Origin: Panorpa germanica
Lineage: Eukaryota > Arthropoda > Insecta > Mecoptera > Panorpidae
Length of the DNA stretch: 64,000 nucleotides
Direction of reading: 5' to 3'
Assembly: GCA_963678705.1 (NCBI GenBank)
Contig: OY783216.1
Coordinates: 9,424,001 to 9,488,000, forward strand
In this document: in pieces, positions 61,097-64,000 of the stretch
Position numbering within the stretch: position 1 is the stretch's first letter
Layout of the letters: each line of letters starts with the position of its first letter
Made by a program: the position numbers and the translations under genes
Notes under the pieces: generated by a model
Seen by the model: only the letters and a program-made list of their open reading frames with translations
Database searches by the model: none
Told to the model about the DNA's origin: nothing

Positions 61097-61782
61097 ATGG
61101 CGTTTGAAAAGCAAGACGTTGAATTACGTCATCATCACATCAGGCACGCGACGCATCACCTGCTGCAAACAACGTCTACAGCAACAACGGTCCAGGTCGA
61201 CTACACGGATAACGAAACCACTTTGCTCTCCTACCTGGTGCAATCTAATGAGACCGTCTTCAATACCACAGACCGGAACTCCACGTCGGTTGGAGATGAC
61301 CTGTATCTCTACAGCATCCCACCAATGGTCCTATTCTGTATTATTTCAATTGCGATAAATATTAAAATCCTGGCGTCGGTTTACTGGATCAGACGGCCGA
61401 TGACACCAACGCTGCACATCAGTTTGAGTCTAGCAGCAGCTGACGCTTACGCGTCCACTGTTTTTGGCACTGGACTGGTTATAAACAGTTGGCTACCTAG
61501 AGGATTCAATATCATCCTTTTTGAAAGTCATGCAGTTTGTTTTCAATTGACTTTGGAGGCGCTAAGAATGGCTGGGCTCATTATCACTGTGGCTCACTTG
61601 ATGGCACTGGCTATTAACCATTATTTGGGGATTTTGAAACCGCTACATTATGCTTCTATCATGACTCACCGAAATACGACGATTTTAACCATATTGTTAT
61701 GGGTGGGGCCCATTATTTTCATCATGATCTATTTCTTGATGTTTGAAGATGACGGATTTCAGAATCAGAAGTGTACATATAA
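61097..61782 (+). CDS. Class A (rhodopsin-like) GPCR, 5' coding exon, partial (TM1-TM4)
   Basis: This exon encodes 228 full codons plus two bases of a split codon; the rest of the receptor lies outside the window. The start ATG at 61097 has a good context (CACAAAATGG). Residues 1-70 form an extracellular tail with a His-rich stretch (11-21) and four N-glycosylation sequons (N39, N51, N56, N61). Four hydrophobic segments follow: about 71-96 (TM1, conserved N88), 103-130 (TM2, S-L-A-A-A-D with D116), 145-172 (TM3) and 194-215 (TM4, W202 and P205). C148 at the TM3 entry and C226 in loop 2 are placed for the usual disulfide. The DRY position reads N174-H175-Y176, so both the acidic and the arginine residue are replaced. 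Where amine receptors carry the ligand-binding Asp in TM3 I see Glu/Ala/Arg (154-157) instead. The general look is of insect amine-receptor-like orphan receptors. A Drosophila CG13579-type orphan is my guess from memory, not verified. Signalling at the plasma membrane is inferred from the family. Confidence 0.9.
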
Positions 61783-61788
61783 GTAAGT
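61783..61788 (+). other. 5' splice donor of the GPCR exon (phase 2 intron)
   Basis: GTAAGT at 61783-61788 is a consensus donor. The open frame runs only three bases past it before TAA, as expected for an intron boundary. It splits the codon after Tyr228, leaving AA, so the intron is phase 2. No matching downstream exon with TM5-TM7 character is visible before 64000. Confidence 0.85.
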
Positions 61789-62139
61789 ACTTTATTTTTA
61801 TATTTTTCGTGAATTTGATTTTCAATTTCCCTTTTCCGGGAACAAAAAGAAGTAAGAAAAACAATGGATAAGCTGATATCAGACGGTTCACTTTTTGTTC
61901 ATTTCTGGCTTTCATTCTAAATGAACCGTCTGAACACAAAATGAATCAAAAGTTCCGAATGAATCCATTAGTGAATCAATTCAGCGATGTTGGATAAGTT
62001 GGATAAAATGGCGAATGAACGAAATGAACGTTCACGCGGGTACAGTCTTTTTATCTGGTCTTCTGTAGTGCAGCGGATTCCAATACGCACAACATCTGTT
62101 GACGACATAGTAGGATAGTCGAAGATCACAGAGCCACCA
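61789..62139 (+). other. Intron 3' of the GPCR exon, with a short hairpin
   Basis: AT-rich intronic sequence follows the donor. A 12-bp perfect inverted repeat (61879-61890 with 61922-61933, core GACGGTTCA, 31-nt loop) lies about 95 bases into the intron. No other structure or coding potential was recognised. Confidence 0.5.
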
Positions 62140-62605
62140 GACGTTAGTATATACAATAATTGTATGGCTACCTGCTAGCTTGACCAGGCTGCCATTTTCC
62201 AGGTATCAGGTAATCAAGGTACGTAAAAACGCTACTCATCTCACTTAAATCTGATGACTAATTTTTACGTGTATCAATATAACACTCATATATATCTCAC
62301 TCACTCTCATGCGCACGGATAATGCCCTCTCGCTCCTACTCATAGCGGAATTAAAATTGGGTCTAGGGGATGTTTGGCACGTAAAATTTTACGTTTTATT
62401 TTACGTAAAAATTACCTATCAGAATTTAAGTTAGATGAGTAGCGCTTTTACGTACCTTGATTACCTGATACCTGGAAAATGGCAGCCTGGTCAAACTAGC
62501 AGGTAGGCGTACGGTGATTGTACATACTAACACTACTCAGTCTTACACATTTTGTTCATCAGAAAATAAGTGATGTCTGGTGTCACCGGGATCTCACTCT
62601 AAGAG
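62140..62605. mobile_element. Nested inverted-repeat element, family G copy 2, in the GPCR intron
   Basis: About 110 bases at 62138-62250 pair with the reverse complement of 62434-62540. The shared text includes the ends of a TTTTCCAGGTATCAGGTAATC-like motif and CTACCTGCTAG. Between the arms sits a stretch (about 62283-62370) closely matching the 690-1225 element, including TAGCGGAATTAAAATTGGGT. The right end carries the same TAAGTGATG/GTGTAAG... terminus as the first copy. No coding frame was seen. This is a non-autonomous DNA element of unknown superfamily. Confidence 0.7.
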
Positions 62606-63332
62606 AATAATGTCGAATGAATGTTCATTTTAGTCTGTGGTATGATATCTGCTCAAGCGTCTTGGAGAAAACGTTTCCATCATATTCTCAATGAACTACA
62701 GTCAAGAATAGGGAGCCCCCAACCTTGTTCATCCCACCTTTAAACAAACAAGCATGCTGGCCGCCAACTCAGTTATCAAACCAACGTATTCAAATGTGTA
62801 TAGGTCCTTTAACAGAGATATCCTTTTTTAAATGAATAATTTAGAATTCGCAACAGTATCCATAGCTGTTTAAATATAAACACATGAAAATTTACCAGTA
62901 TTGGAGAATAAAGTTAATATACATTTTATAACTAGATATTACTCACGAATATGCTCACTCGTACTGTACGTACATTTAGTACATATCACAGCAATAAAAT
63001 ACATTATTGCCAAGTTACGTGCGCCTGGCTACACTCAACACGATTGGTTGCGTCTGGATATAATTGAGTTCGTAAAAAAAATGCAATGAGCTTGTGAACT
63101 ACTTTTTAGAGGGTCGTTTTTTTAATTTATGATTGAAATATACATTTATATATGTATATTGCCACTTCTATTTAGTTAAATATACAAAAGTTGACGGAAA
63201 TATAGTTAATTAAAATTAGAATATCTGTTTTGCCGTTTGTATTACTTCTGCGAATGACGTCAGATAAGGAATCGAGATTATTTTTATACCAATCATAATA
63301 TAAAACTTGATGGGATGCATGACGCAGCTGTC
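62606..63332. other. Intronic or intergenic AT-rich stretch
   Basis: Downstream of the GPCR exon. A block at 62633-62745 is open in two frames behind a TTCATTTTAG acceptor-like site, but neither frame resembles TM5-TM7. Nothing else seen. Confidence 0.4.
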
Positions 63333-63524
63333 AAACAAAAATATATCAAACATGACTTGGGCATTAAAACTGTTAAAGAGCAAATTAACAAATTGAGCCG
63401 AAAATACCACCAGCAACTAAACAATCATCCAAACTATCTAGCTGTGAATTTACTAGATAAACATACGTCTGACTTTAAAAGACTAAAAAGACATAGTGTG
63501 TTAAAGCTACCACAACGTTTTTAA
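63333..63524 (+). pseudogene. Jockey-like RT C-terminal fragment, copy 3
   Basis: The frame reads I-K-H-D-L-G-I-K-T-V-K-E-Q-I, S-R-K-Y-H-Q-Q-L, N-H-P-N-Y-L-A-V-N-L-L-D, then L-K-R-H-S-V-L-K-L-P and stops at TAA 63522-63524. This is the extreme C-terminus of a Jockey-clade RT, corresponding to the I-H-R-D-L region onward in the 36-kb fragment. The sequence is clearly different, so it is another family. It is undisrupted but strongly 5'-truncated; the first residues of the open frame (63315-63332) lie upstream of the homology. Confidence 0.8.
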
Positions 63525-64000
63525 TTGTCTTTTATAGATATAGCCGTCACTGGACGACTATTTCTTATCTAGGTTAATTTTCATTTTTAACATAGGTACT
63601 TATTGTTCATACTTATATTACTTATTAATACGTATTAATACAAAATAAAAAAAGTAAAAAATAACGAAAAGAGATGACGACTCATCGGATGTGACATCAC
63701 ATGCAGAATTATGTTTTATAAATTTGAATTCTTTTGTATTGTAATTTTTACTGTATATTTTTCTCAATGTATCAACATAGGGTCATTTAAGAAAAGCTGA
63801 GGTTAGTAGTGGAATGCCGAATGTCATTGAATTGAAAATTAAATAATGGTACCAAATATATATAAAAGGACAGCTCTTGTTGGAAAACCCTATAGTTATA
63901 GCCCTATATAGAAAGAACTATTTCCCCATTTTTTATTACAAATTACTTTGTTCTATTTTTTTTTTACGCCTACTTCAAATCAATTCTATTGAGTTGTAAC
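63525..64000. other. AT-rich end of window
   Basis: The first 120 bases may be the LINE 3' UTR, ending near the A-rich CAAAATAAAAAAAGTAAAA at about 63640. No GPCR exon is visible before the edge. Confidence 0.4.

Noticed and set aside
62633..62745. Possible next GPCR exon after TTCATTTTAG
   Set aside because: The phase-compatible frame stops after about 20 codons and neither frame shows transmembrane character expected for TM5.
1..64000. tRNA, rRNA, CRISPR arrays, bacterial operons
   Set aside because: None seen on reading both strands; no spaced identical repeats, no cloverleaf with conserved B-box text, no ribosome-binding-site-led gene runs.

Overview
The window reads as animal nuclear DNA, most likely from an insect. 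It is strongly AT-rich and almost free of long open frames. It is dense with decayed transposable elements and contains one intron-bearing exon of a rhodopsin-class GPCR. Jockey-type LINE tails, TIR miniature elements and a solo LTR all fit an insect, but I cannot fix the order from sequence alone (Lepidoptera or Hemiptera would both be plausible). There is no sign of bacterial organisation, rRNA, tRNA or CRISPR.

Layout. 1-9,000: a GC-richer island with a short open frame and a good splice donor (about 90-310), a nested inverted-repeat element (690-1225), the first copy of repeat family A (2289-2716), then several kb of featureless AT-rich sequence. 9,000-20,000: a PIF/Harbinger-like MITE copy, a MITE with 33-bp TIRs, a 320-bp foldback palindrome, and a second family A copy. 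20,000-31,000: several interspersed repeat pairs, a LINE 3' end nested inside a MITE, a 0.5-kb TIR element, and a (TA)39 microsatellite. 31,000-38,000: two fragments of the same Jockey-like reverse transcriptase. One is split by an 859-bp solo LTR whose target duplication can be read by comparison with the other. 38,000-50,000: LINE 3' ends of a second lineage, more MITEs and a third family A copy. 50,000-58,000: a 357-bp Harbinger-like MITE with intact TIRs and a TAA duplication. A 2-kb long-terminal-inverted-repeat element lies at 53110-55100. It carries a short frame resembling a microsomal P450 N-terminal anchor, a G-quadruplex-capable run and a separate 188-nt hairpin. 58,000-64,000: a large foldback copy of family A, the GPCR exon (60997-61782) with two upstream ORFs and a clear donor, a nested inverted repeat in the following intron, and a third Jockey C-terminus.

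The only well-supported host gene is the GPCR, plus strand. Its exon encodes a glycosylated extracellular N-terminus and TM1-TM4; TM5-TM7 must lie beyond the window's right edge. Its DRY motif reads N-H-Y, which is unusual. Everything else is best explained as mobile-element sediment. The most informative parts are the repeat-within-repeat relationships, which give relative ages, and the 53-55 kb element. I found no convincing multi-gene novel system.
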